Part shown: positions 24,667 through 32,009 of the stretch, piece after piece | How positions within the stretch are numbered: the first letter of the stretch is position 1 | How the letters are laid out: each line of letters starts with the position of its first letter | Assembly (NCBI GenBank): GCA_947173485.1 | Contig: CAMWFH010000014.1 | Span: forward strand, 1-63,546 | Source of the DNA: an uncultured Clostridia bacterium | Lineage (GTDB): Bacteria > Bacillota > Clostridia > Oscillospirales > Oscillospiraceae | Direction of reading: 5' to 3' | DNA length: 63,546 nt | The notes under the pieces: model-generated | Database searches by the model: none | Seen by the model: only the letters and a program-made list of their open reading frames with translations | Told to the model about the DNA's origin: nothing | Position numbers and translations under genes: made by a program

Positions 24667-26016
24667 CTAATTACGGATGGGCGGGACGGCCTCCGCCTGC
24701 CCTATGGCCTGTAGGATCCGTCCGGTGGCCTCGCCCAGAGCCAGCAGCTCCTGCTGGCCGGTGCGCATATCCTTTAAGGACACTTTTCCCGCCCCGATCT
24801 CGTCCTCTCCCAGCAGCAGCACAAAGGGGATGTCCTGCTTGTCGGCATAGGCCATCTTCTGCTTGAACTTCTTCTGCTCAGCATAGACCTGGGCCCGGAT
24901 CCCCGCCGCCCGGAGGGCGGTGGCCGCGCTGATGGCAGGGGAGAGGTCCGCCGTCATGGGCAGGACCAGGGCATCGGCCGGGGCGGGGGCCTCACTGAGC
25001 AGGCCCTGCTCGCTGAGGACATAGAACAGGCGGGTCAGACCGATGGAGATCCCCACGCCGGGAAGTTTTTTCTCCGTATAGTACTCCGCCAAGTTATCGT
25101 ACCGCCCGCCGGAGCAGATAGAGCCGATCTCCGGGTGATCCAGCAGGACCGTCTCATAAACGGTGCCGGTATAGTAGTCCAGGCCCCGGGCGATGGTCAG
25201 GTCCACGGCGAAGTTCTCCTCCGGCACGCCGAAGGCGCTCAGGTAGTTCACCACCACGGACAGCTCCGTCAAGCCCTCGTCAAACAGCTCGTTCCGGCCC
25301 CGATAGCCCTCCAGGGCGGCCAGGACCGCCTGGCTGCTGCCGGTGATGGAGATGAAGGTCAGGATCTCCTCCGCCTGGGCCGCTGTCAGGCCCAGGTCCT
25401 CCTGTAAGATCTGCCGGACCTTCTCCGGCCCGATCTTGGCCAGCTTGTCCACCGTGCGCATGATATCGCCGGACTTCTCTGTCAGGCCCTCCATGGCATA
25501 GAACCCGTTGAGGATCTTCCGGTCGTTGACACAGATCCGAAAGCGCTCCAGCCCCAGGGCGGTGAAGGTGCGGTAGATGATCGACGGGATCTCCGCCTCG
25601 TTCAGGATATCCAGCTGGCCGTCGCCGATGATGTCGATATCCGCCTGATAGAACTCCCGGAACCGGCCCCGCTGGGCCCGCTCGCCCCGGTAGACCTTGC
25701 CGATCTGATACCGCCGGAAGGGGAAGGTCAGCTCATTATAGTGGAGGGCCACATATTTCGCCAGGGGCACCGTCAGGTCGAACCGGAGGGACAGGTCGGT
25801 GTCCCCCTTGGTGAAGCGGTAGATCTGCTTCTCCGTCTCGCCGCCGGCCTTGGCCAGCAGGATCTCGCTGGCCTCGATCACCGGTGTGTCCAGAGGGGTG
25901 AACCCATAGAGGGCATAGCTCTCCCGCAGGATCTCCATCATCCGCTCCATCTGCCGGGCGGGGGCGGGGAGCAGCTCCATAAAACCGGACAGGGTCCGGG
26001 GCTTCATGATCGCCAT
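24667..26016 (-). CDS. hisS: Histidyl-tRNA synthetase
   Basis: A class II synthetase of 449 residues. Motifs: PSGxx-type beginning KPRTLSGFMELLP, motif 2 in YQIGKVYRGERAQRGRFREFYQADIDIIG, the histidine-specific segments ARGLDYYTGTVYE and GGRYDNLAEYY, motif 3 GVGISIGLTRL and a C-terminal anticodon-binding domain (about 350-449). The ATG at 26016 follows AAAGGAG; longer in-frame extensions upstream lie in the structured leader and are rejected. Confidence 0.96.
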   Translation of the reverse strand: MAIMKPRTLSGFMELLPAPARQMERMMEILRESYALYGFTPLDTPVIEASEILLAKAGGETEKQIYRFTKGDTDLSLRFDLTVPLAKYVALHYNELTFPFRRYQIGKVYRGERAQRGRFREFYQADIDIIGDGQLDILNEAEIPSIIYRTFTALGLERFRICVNDRKILNGFYAMEGLTEKSGDIMRTVDKLAKIGPEKVRQILQEDLGLTAAQAEEILTFISITGSSQAVLAALEGYRGRNELFDEGLTELSVVVNYLSAFGVPEENFAVDLTIARGLDYYTGTVYETVLLDHPEIGSICSGGRYDNLAEYYTEKKLPGVGISIGLTRLFYVLSEQGLLSEAPAPADALVLPMTADLSPAISAATALRAAGIRAQVYAEQKKFKQKMAYADKQDIPFVLLLGEDEIGAGKVSLKDMRTGQQELLALGEATGRILQAIGQAEAVPPIRN

Positions 26017-26053
26017 ATCTCGATATCTCTCCTTTATGATCGCGAAACCAGCG

Positions 26054-26110
26054 CTTTGCTCCCATGTCCGGGGGCAACTGGCATCAGTACCCCCTGGCAT
26101 AGAAGCAAAA
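26054..26110 (-). promoter_or_regulatory. Long imperfect hairpin in the hisS leader
   Basis: Two arms of about 20 bases (26054-26074 and 26090-26110) pair with a few mismatches and G-U pairs, closing on a GGGGG/CCCCC core. It lacks T-box landmarks. It could be a structured leader or attenuation element for hisS. Confidence 0.4.
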
Positions 26111-26163
26111 CGCAAGTCCCGCGGAGAAAACTCTTCCTTATATAAATACAGGCCGCACAGCCG

Positions 26164-26583
26164 TCAGCGCTGCTGCTTGTACTTGTGCTTCGGGTTGACG
26201 ATCTCCCGCCAATCCAGGTCGCCCCGGTCCATGCCCAGCACCAGCATCTCCGCGGTGGCCACGTTGCTGGCAAAGGGGATGTTGTTCTGGTCGCACAGAC
26301 GGGTGATATACAGCAGCTCCTCCTCCATATCGTCATCGTTGGGATCGACGAAGAAGAGGACCATATCCATCTCATTATAGGCGATCCGGGCGCCGATCTG
26401 CTGGCTGCCGCCATGCTGGCAGGAGAGGAACAGGTGGACATGGAGGCCCGTGGCCTCGCTGACCATCTTGCCCGTGGTATTGGTGGCGCACAGATTGTGC
26501 CGGCTCAACACCCCCGCGTAGGCGGAGCAGAACTGGACCATCAGCTCCTTTTTATTATCATGTGACATCAATGCGATATACAT
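26164..26583 (-). CDS. Methylglyoxal synthase-like protein lacking catalytic residues
   Basis: A 139-residue homologue of methylglyoxal synthase (MgsA), which converts dihydroxyacetone phosphate to methylglyoxal. Along the chain it matches the family (IALMSHDNKK, EATGLHVHLFLS, GGSQQIGARIA, RLCDQNNIPFASNVATAE). Using E. coli numbering (offset 11), H19 and K23 are kept as H8 and K12, but the catalytic base D71 is Ser60, H98 is Glu87 and D101 is Leu90, and the phosphate loop TGTTG reads TNTTG. Catalysis by the known mechanism is unlikely; a regulatory or phosphate-sensing role is possible. The second ATG is used because GGAG spacing fits it better. It follows minD. Confidence 0.85.
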   Translation of the reverse strand: MYIALMSHDNKKELMVQFCSAYAGVLSRHNLCATNTTGKMVSEATGLHVHLFLSCQHGGSQQIGARIAYNEMDMVLFFVDPNDDDMEEELLYITRLCDQNNIPFASNVATAEMLVLGMDRGDLDWREIVNPKHKYKQQR

Positions 26584-26642
26584 CATTCACTCCTTTCTGG
26601 CCGCATAGGCAGCCTTTGGCGTAAAAGTCGGAAGGGAGGCGG

Positions 26643-27377
26643 CTACCGGAGCCGCATGATCGGCACCCGCTGCCCGGTCAGGCGCCGGGCGATGTTCCCA
26701 TAGGCCGTGGAGGCCCGGCGATTCCTCGTCAGCACCAGGGGCACGCCCCGGCCCAGGGCCAGCGGCAGCTCCTGGTCCTCGGGCACCACCCCCAGCAGGG
26801 GCAGTCCCGCGGCGTCGATGGCGTCGTCCAGGGTCTGCCGCAGCGCCCGGAGCAGCTTGCCCCGGCAGCGGTTCACCACCATGTGTACAGTCTCGATGTG
26901 GCCCAGCTCCATAACGGTCCGCTGGGCGTCCCGCAGGCTGGTGGAGTCGGTGGTGGTCACTACGATGGCCCGGTCCGCCTGGGCCGTGGTCAGCCGGAAC
27001 GCCTCCCCGATCCCGGCGGAGGAGTCCATCAGGCAGTAGTCAAAGTTTTCCCGGACCTCTTTCAATAGGCGGCCAAAATCCTCATCGGTCAGGCCGGTGG
27101 TCATCCGCACCGGCGCGGTCAGCAGGTATGCCCCGGTCCGATCCGGGTGGGGGGCGATGGCCTCCTCCAATGTACAGTTCCCAAAGATCACATCGGTGAA
27201 GTCCATCACGGCCCGGTCACTGAGACCCAGGGCCAGGTCCAGGTTCCGCAGGCCGATATCGCAGTCCAGGCACAGCACCCGATACCCCATACCGGCCAAA
27301 GATAGGCCCACGTTGGCAACGAAGGATGTTTTTCCCGTGCCTCCCTTTCCAGACACGACGGCGATAGCCACTCCCAT
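26643..27377 (-). CDS. minD: MinD/ParA-family ATPase
   Basis: A 244-residue deviant Walker ATPase: KGGTGKT at about 11-17, DCDIGLRNLD in switch I, and the MDSSAGIG strand (MinD normally has D-S-P-A-G). It is shorter than canonical MinD (about 265) and its C terminus (QRVPIMRLR) shows only a weak amphipathic, basic tail for membrane targeting. MinC and MinE are not in the window. MinD-like is the best name, but a related flagellar or chromosome-positioning ATPase cannot be excluded. Confidence 0.8.
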   Translation of the reverse strand: MGVAIAVVSGKGGTGKTSFVANVGLSLAGMGYRVLCLDCDIGLRNLDLALGLSDRAVMDFTDVIFGNCTLEEAIAPHPDRTGAYLLTAPVRMTTGLTDEDFGRLLKEVRENFDYCLMDSSAGIGEAFRLTTAQADRAIVVTTTDSTSLRDAQRTVMELGHIETVHMVVNRCRGKLLRALRQTLDDAIDAAGLPLLGVVPEDQELPLALGRGVPLVLTRNRRASTAYGNIARRLTGQRVPIMRLR

Positions 27378-27459
27378 GGGCCTCTCCCTTCCTTTTTGCT
27401 GCGCTCTTTAGAAGTTACAGACCAACTGCGGCGGCACGGTCCTATAGGCCGCACCTTTT

Positions 27460-28152
27460 TTATAAGGGCTGCTTTTTGATCTGGGCAAAACGACGGGGGT
27501 ACTTCGGCGGGGTAGAGGAGGTCTTGCGAATCGCCACCACCCGGTGGGCCACCTTCGTCCCGGGGATATCGTAGTCCCATACGCTCTCGATCCGTCCGCC
27601 CAGCAGACGGATAGCGTTCTTCGCCCGGCTGATCTCCGCCTCACTGTCTACGCCCTTCATGGCCAGGAACAGCCCACCTGCCGCTACATAGGGCAGGCAC
27701 AGCTCACATAGTACAGACAGATCGGCGACGGCCCGAGCCGTGGCGATGTCGAAACGCTCCCGCAGCGCTCCCGGCTCCTCGGCCCGGCCGTGGAGGGTAT
27801 GGATCTCTGACAGCTCCAGCGCCTCGGACAGCTCCTCCAGCCAGGTGAGGCGCTTTTGCAGGCTGTCCAGCAGCGTCACCCGCAGGGAGGGGACCAGCAC
27901 CCGCAGCACCACGCCGGGGAAACCGGCGCCGGTGCCGACGTCGATCAGACGCTTGCCCGTCAGGTCCCAGTGGCTGGCCAGGGCGGCGCAGTCCAGCATA
28001 TGGAGGGTGGCCACCTGGGCCGGCTCGGTGATCGCCGTCAGGTTCATGACCTGGTTCTTCTCCAGGAGCAGCTGGCCGTAACGGGCCAGGACAGGCGCGG
28101 CAGCGGGATCTAAGCCAAACGCCGCCAGGCCCTGTTGGATGATCTCCGTCAT
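27460..28152 (-). CDS. rsmG: 16S rRNA (guanine527-N7)-methyltransferase
   Basis: RsmG (GidB) methylates N7 of G527 in 16S rRNA. At 230 residues it is full length. Motifs: KNQVMNLTAI near the N terminus, motif I LIDVGTGAGFPGVVL (about 70-84), DSLQKRLTWLEE and RAVADLSVLCE (catalytic region). The ATG at 28152 is chosen over an upstream extension because it matches the family start (MTEIIQQGLAAFGL) and lies four bases after the stop of a short upstream gene, implying coupled translation. Confidence 0.95.
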   Translation of the reverse strand: MTEIIQQGLAAFGLDPAAAPVLARYGQLLLEKNQVMNLTAITEPAQVATLHMLDCAALASHWDLTGKRLIDVGTGAGFPGVVLRVLVPSLRVTLLDSLQKRLTWLEELSEALELSEIHTLHGRAEEPGALRERFDIATARAVADLSVLCELCLPYVAAGGLFLAMKGVDSEAEISRAKNAIRLLGGRIESVWDYDIPGTKVAHRVVAIRKTSSTPPKYPRRFAQIKKQPL

Positions 28153-28156
28153 AGCG

Positions 28157-28303
28157 CTATATCCAAAACATCTTCCCGGTGGCCAGAGACCAGGTGAAGG
28201 CAAAGGTCAGGTACAGGACGAAGAGCGCCGCCAGCAGGGCCAAGATCCGCTTCCAAAGCGGTGTAGGAGGACGCTCTTCCGGGACCCGCTTCTCCTCATC
28301 CAT
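28157..28303 (-). CDS. 48-residue single-pass membrane protein
   Basis: A short gene between mscL and rsmG. Its ATG overlaps the mscL stop codon by eight bases, and its stop is four bases before rsmG. The product has a charged, proline-rich N terminus (MDEEKRVPEERPPTPLWKR) and one transmembrane helix (about residues 20-40). Tight packing within the operon supports a real gene. I know no named family. Confidence 0.6.
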   Translation of the reverse strand: MDEEKRVPEERPPTPLWKRILALLAALFVLYLTFAFTWSLATGKMFWI

Positions 28304-28694
28304 TGCTCTTCTCCCGCAGCAGGTCCCGGATCTCCGTCAGCAGCAGCTCCTCCTTGCTGGGCGCGGGGGGCGGGGGAGGGGCGGCCTCCTTCTTGTGGGT
28401 CAGCTTGTTCATGGTCTTGACCAGGCAGAACACCACGAAGGCCATGATGATGAAGTTCAGCACGGCGTTGATGAAGTTCCCCACCATGATATCCCCGCCG
28501 TTGGGCAGATGGATCGCCAGTCCGGCCAGCGCGTCGTTGCCGCCGGCAAAGATGCCTAGGATCGGGTTCAGGATGTCGTTGATCAGAGAAGTGGTGATGG
28601 AACCGAAGGCACCGCCGATGATGACGCCTACTGCCAGGTCCATCACATTGCCCCGCATGGCAAAGTTCTTGAACTCGTTGAGAAACTTTTTCAT
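28296..28694 (-). CDS. mscL: Large-conductance mechanosensitive channel
   Basis: A 132-residue MscL, which forms a homopentameric channel opening on hypo-osmotic membrane tension. Motifs: the N-terminal amphipathic segment MKKFLNEFKNFAMRGNVMDLAVGVIIGGAFG leading into TM1 (about 15-45; quoted in two parts: FKNFAMRGNVMDLAVG and VIIGGAFG), a periplasmic loop, TM2 (about 70-95, NFIIMAFVVFCLVK) and a C-terminal helical bundle with a proline run then ELLLTEIRDLLRE. It is full length and heads the cluster mscL-48aa-rsmG. Confidence 0.96.
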   Translation of the reverse strand: MKKFLNEFKNFAMRGNVMDLAVGVIIGGAFGSITTSLINDILNPILGIFAGGNDALAGLAIHLPNGGDIMVGNFINAVLNFIIMAFVVFCLVKTMNKLTHKKEAAPPPPPAPSKEELLLTEIRDLLREKSNG

Positions 28695-28719
28695 GTCCGC
28701 CTCCTTTTTCTCTTCTCCT

Positions 28720-30021
28720 TTATTTCTTCGGTGTCAGGATCTCCGTGCCGCCCATATAGGGCTGAAGGACCGCCGGCACCTTCACGCTGCCATCCGGCAG
28801 CAGGTTGTTCTCCAGCAGCGCGATCAGCATACGGGGCGGCGCGGCCACCGTATTATTCAATGTATGGGGGAGGTAGGTCCCTTTTTCACCCTTTACCCGG
28901 ATCTTCAGCCGGCGGGCCTGGGCATCCCCCAGGTTGGAGCAGGAGCAGACCTCGAAATACTTCTTCTGCCGGGGGGACCAGGCCTCGATATCACAGGACT
29001 TCACCTTCAAGTCCGCCAGGTCGCCGGAGCAGCACTCCAGCTGCCGGACCGGGATATCCATCGAGCGGAACAGCTCCACGCTGCAGCGCCACATCTTCTC
29101 ATACCAGTCCATGCTCTCCTCAGGGCGGCAGATCACGATCATCTCCTGCTTCTCGAACTGGTGGATCCGGTAGACGCCCCGCTCCTCGATGCCGTGGGCC
29201 CCCTTCTCCTTGCGGAAGCAGGGGGAGTAGGAGGTGAGGGTCTGGGGCAACCGCTCCTCCGGCAGGAGCTGGTCGATGAAGCGTCCGATCATGGAGTGTT
29301 CGCTGGTGCCGATCAGATACAGGTCCTCGCCCTCTACCTTATACATCATGGCATCCATCTCCGCAAAGGACATAACGCCGGTGGCCACGGCGGACCGGAT
29401 CATAAAGGGCGGGATGCAGTAGGTGAAGCCCTTGCCGATCATAAAGTCCCGGGCATAGGCCAGCACTGCCTCATGGAGGCGAGCGATATCGCCCAGCAGG
29501 TAGTAGAACCCGTTGCCGGCCACCCGGGCGGCGGAATCTAAGTCGATGCCCTCGAAGCGCTCCATGATCTCCGTGTGGTAGGGGATCTCAAAGTCCGGCA
29601 CCACCGGCTCGCCGAACCGCTCCAGCTCCACGTTGCAGCTGTCGTCCGGGCCGATGGGCACAGAGGGGTCGATGATATTGGGCAGGACCAGCATGACCTC
29701 CCGCAGCTTGGCCTCCAGCTCCCGCTCCTGGACCTCCAGCTCCGCCAAACGGTCCGCCTGGGCCTTGACCTGCTCCTTCAGCGCCTCAGCTTCCTCCCGC
29801 TTGGAGGGGTCCTTCTTGGCCTGGCCCATCAATACGCCGATCTGCTTGCTCAGGCTGTTGCGCTTGGAGCGCAGGTCGCTGGCCTCGCTGATCGCCGCCC
29901 GGTTCTCCGCGTCCAGGGCCAGGGCCTGGTCCACTAGGGGCAGCTTCTCCTCCTGGAACTTCTTCCGCAGGTTCTCCCGTACCAGCTCCGGGTCATCCCG
30001 GATGAGCTTTATATCTAACAT
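28720..30021 (-). CDS. serS: Seryl-tRNA synthetase
   Basis: A class II synthetase of 433 residues. The N-terminal long-helix coiled-coil arm (about 25-105, ISEASDLRSKRNSLSKQIG) binds the long variable arm of tRNA-Ser. Motif 2 is FRKEKGAHGIEERGVYRIHQFEKQE (about 275-299, key residues R..E, H-Q-F-K-E), the Ser site is TSEH, and motif 3 is NNTVAAPPRMLIALLEN. AGGAGG precedes the ATG. No T-box was found in its leader. Confidence 0.97.
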   Translation of the reverse strand: MLDIKLIRDDPELVRENLRKKFQEEKLPLVDQALALDAENRAAISEASDLRSKRNSLSKQIGVLMGQAKKDPSKREEAEALKEQVKAQADRLAELEVQERELEAKLREVMLVLPNIIDPSVPIGPDDSCNVELERFGEPVVPDFEIPYHTEIMERFEGIDLDSAARVAGNGFYYLLGDIARLHEAVLAYARDFMIGKGFTYCIPPFMIRSAVATGVMSFAEMDAMMYKVEGEDLYLIGTSEHSMIGRFIDQLLPEERLPQTLTSYSPCFRKEKGAHGIEERGVYRIHQFEKQEMIVICRPEESMDWYEKMWRCSVELFRSMDIPVRQLECCSGDLADLKVKSCDIEAWSPRQKKYFEVCSCSNLGDAQARRLKIRVKGEKGTYLPHTLNNTVAAPPRMLIALLENNLLPDGSVKVPAVLQPYMGGTEILTPKK

Positions 30022-30095
30022 GATGGATTCCTCCTCACTGTCCGCGTCTTTGACCGCGCGGGCGTGTATGTCGTGTATGTGTAGTCGTGTATCGA

Positions 30096-30111
30096 TGTTT
30101 CATGTGAAACA
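30096..30111. other. parS: parS centromere site
   Basis: The 16-base palindrome TGTTTCATGTGAAACA differs at one position from the Spo0J consensus TGTTTCACGTGAAACA. It lies two bases past the parB stop codon. Confidence 0.92.
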
Positions 30112-30112
30112 T

Positions 30113-30973
30113 TTAGGACTTGCCCCGAATGGCGGAGAGGGCCTCCAGCAGGTCGTTCAGATCCTCCACGCCGTAGTATTCCAGCTCCACCCGGCCCTTC
30201 CGGGGGCCGTGGACGATATGGCAGGCCCGGCCCAGCTTGTCCGTCAGGTCCCGCTCCGCCTCGGCCACATAGTCCACCACGGGCGCCGGCGTCTGGGGCT
30301 TCTCCTTCTTCTCCGTCTGGAGCCGCTTGACCAGCTGCTCCGTCTGCCGGACGTTGAGGCCGTTGTCGATCACCGTTTTTGCCGCCTGCTCCTGGACTTT
30401 TTGCTCCAGGGGCAGCAGGGCCCGGGCGTGACCGGCGCTGAGCTTCTGCTCCTCCACCATGGTCCGAAGGGCGGGGGAGAGGTGCAGCAGCCGGAGGGCA
30501 TTGGCCACGGCGCTCCGGGACTTGCCCACCCGGGCGGCGGCCTGCTCCTGGGTCAGCTCATAGCGGTCCATCAGGGCCCGAAAGCCCTCCGCCTCCTCCA
30601 TCGGGTTCAGATCCTCCCGCTGGAGATTCTCGATCATCGCCAGCTCCAGCGCCTTCCGGTCGTCGGCCTCGATCACCACCACCGGCACCTCTGTCAAGCC
30701 CGCTAGACGGGCGGCCCGCCAGCGGCGCTCACCGGCGATGATCTGATAGTATCCAGAACTCAGCTTTCGGACCGTCAGGGGCTGGATGATGCCATGCTCC
30801 CGGATGCTGTCCGCCAGCTCCTCCAGGGCCTTCTCGTCAAAATATTTACGGGGCTGGCCTTGAAAGCACTCCACCTGAGAAAGGGGGAGGGTAGTGGTGG
30901 CGCTGTCACTGCCAAAGCCGTCATCCAGCAGCGCGCCCAGACCGCGGCCCAGACCCATCGTCTTTCCAGCCAT
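30113..30973 (-). CDS. parB: Chromosome-partitioning protein ParB (Spo0J)
   Basis: ParB binds parS, hydrolyses CTP and slides as a clamp to load SMC and stimulate ParA. The N terminus (GLGRGLGALLDD) carries the ParA-stimulating basic segment, followed by the CTPase/nuclease-like domain with the GERRWRAARLAGL box, the HTH (TQEQAAARVGKSRSAVANALRLL) and a C-terminal dimerisation domain (about 230-286). At 286 residues it is complete. parA lies immediately upstream, and a parS site sits at its end. Confidence 0.96.
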   Translation of the reverse strand: MAGKTMGLGRGLGALLDDGFGSDSATTTLPLSQVECFQGQPRKYFDEKALEELADSIREHGIIQPLTVRKLSSGYYQIIAGERRWRAARLAGLTEVPVVVIEADDRKALELAMIENLQREDLNPMEEAEGFRALMDRYELTQEQAAARVGKSRSAVANALRLLHLSPALRTMVEEQKLSAGHARALLPLEQKVQEQAAKTVIDNGLNVRQTEQLVKRLQTEKKEKPQTPAPVVDYVAEAERDLTDKLGRACHIVHGPRKGRVELEYYGVEDLNDLLEALSAIRGKS

Positions 30974-31008
30974 AGAACTCTCCTTCTCCAGATAGGATCG
31001 ATATATCG

Positions 31009-31770
31009 TCAGCCATCCGACTGCTTCTTCAAAAATTCGTCCGCCAGCTTGCCATAGGCCTCCGCGCCCCGGGAGGTGCGGTCATAGGCAAAGATCGGCT
31101 TTCCGTGGCTGGGCGCCTCCGACAGCCGGATGTTCCTGGGGATCACCGTGGAGAACACCTGACCGGGGAAATACCGCTTGACCTCCTCGGTCACCTGTAG
31201 GGCCAGATTGGTCCGGCCATCGTACATGGTGATCAGCACCCCTTCCAGGTCCAGTCCCTTATTCAAGGAGCGCTTCACCAGGCGGATCGTCCCCATCAGG
31301 TCGCTCAGCCCCTCCAGGGCGAAATACTCCGCCTGGACCGGCACCAGGACCGTGTCCGCCGCGCAGAGCCCGTTCAGAGTCAGCAGCTCCAGGGAGGGGG
31401 GGCAGTCGATCAGGATGTAATCATAGGAGGGAGACAGGACCTCCAGTCCCTTTTTAAGAAGGAACTCCCGCTCCGGCATCCCGATCAGCTCCACACCGCC
31501 GCCGGCCAGCGCCTTGTTGGAGGGCAGCACGTCCCCATAGCGGGTGGTGACCACCACCTTCTGGGGGGACAGACTGTTGATCAACACGTCATAGACCCCA
31601 TGGGATGACCGCTTATCCAGTCCCATGCCGGAGGTGGCGTTGGCCTGGGGATCGAAATCGCAAAGCAGGACTTTTTTTCCACGCTCCGCCAGGGCGGCGG
31701 TCAGATTGACGCAGGTCGTGGTCTTGCCGACACCGCCCTTCTGGTTGACGATCGCTATCACTTTTCCCAC
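31009..31770 (-). CDS. parA: Chromosome-partitioning ATPase ParA (Soj)
   Basis: A 253-residue ParA that binds DNA as an ATP dimer and, with ParB, controls origin segregation and DnaA activity. The deviant Walker A KGGVGKTT is at about 10-17, with DFDPQANATSG, Walker B IDCPPSLELLT and the DNA-binding basic C-terminal region. The start is a GTG at 31770 (GKVIAIVNQ...), preferred because GGAGG lies seven bases before it; a longer in-frame ORF has no such signal. Confidence 0.95.
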   Translation of the reverse strand: MGKVIAIVNQKGGVGKTTTCVNLTAALAERGKKVLLCDFDPQANATSGMGLDKRSSHGVYDVLINSLSPQKVVVTTRYGDVLPSNKALAGGGVELIGMPEREFLLKKGLEVLSPSYDYILIDCPPSLELLTLNGLCAADTVLVPVQAEYFALEGLSDLMGTIRLVKRSLNKGLDLEGVLITMYDGRTNLALQVTEEVKRYFPGQVFSTVIPRNIRLSEAPSHGKPIFAYDRTSRGAEAYGKLADEFLKKQSDG

Positions 31771-31930
31771 GATAGCACCTCCCGACTCTCTACTAACCCA
31801 TAGTATAATAGTATACCATGGTTTCCCCATTTTGCAACTGGTCTGGAGAAAATTTCAGAAATTTTTTTGCGCCTGCTAGCAAAAAATGCGCAAAAACCTG
31901 GTAAAAAATGTACATCGATGGATAAATCAT

Positions 31931-31984
31931 GCACCCATGACCAAATGGTCACGGGTGCGGCAAAAAAATGTTTCATGTGAAACG
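31931..31984. promoter_or_regulatory. parS: Second parS site and adjacent hairpin upstream of parA
   Basis: TGTTTCATGTGAAACG at 31969-31984 is a second parS with one further change. Next to it, 31931-31958 forms a 12-13-bp hairpin (GCACCC...GGGTGC). The rest of the 239-base gap between parA and the GH13 gene is AT-rich, with -10-like TATAAT-type sequences around 31800 that probably serve parA. Confidence 0.75.
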
Positions 31985-32009
31985 ATCTGCCCGGAGAGAT
32001 AGGGGCCGG

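Noticed and set aside
30022..30112. T-box leader upstream of serS
   Set aside because: The 91-base gap is too short and has no T-box core, only a parS site.
31931..31970. Intrinsic terminator after the GH13 gene
   Set aside because: The T run lies before, not after, the hairpin in the direction of transcription, so it does not fit a standard terminator.
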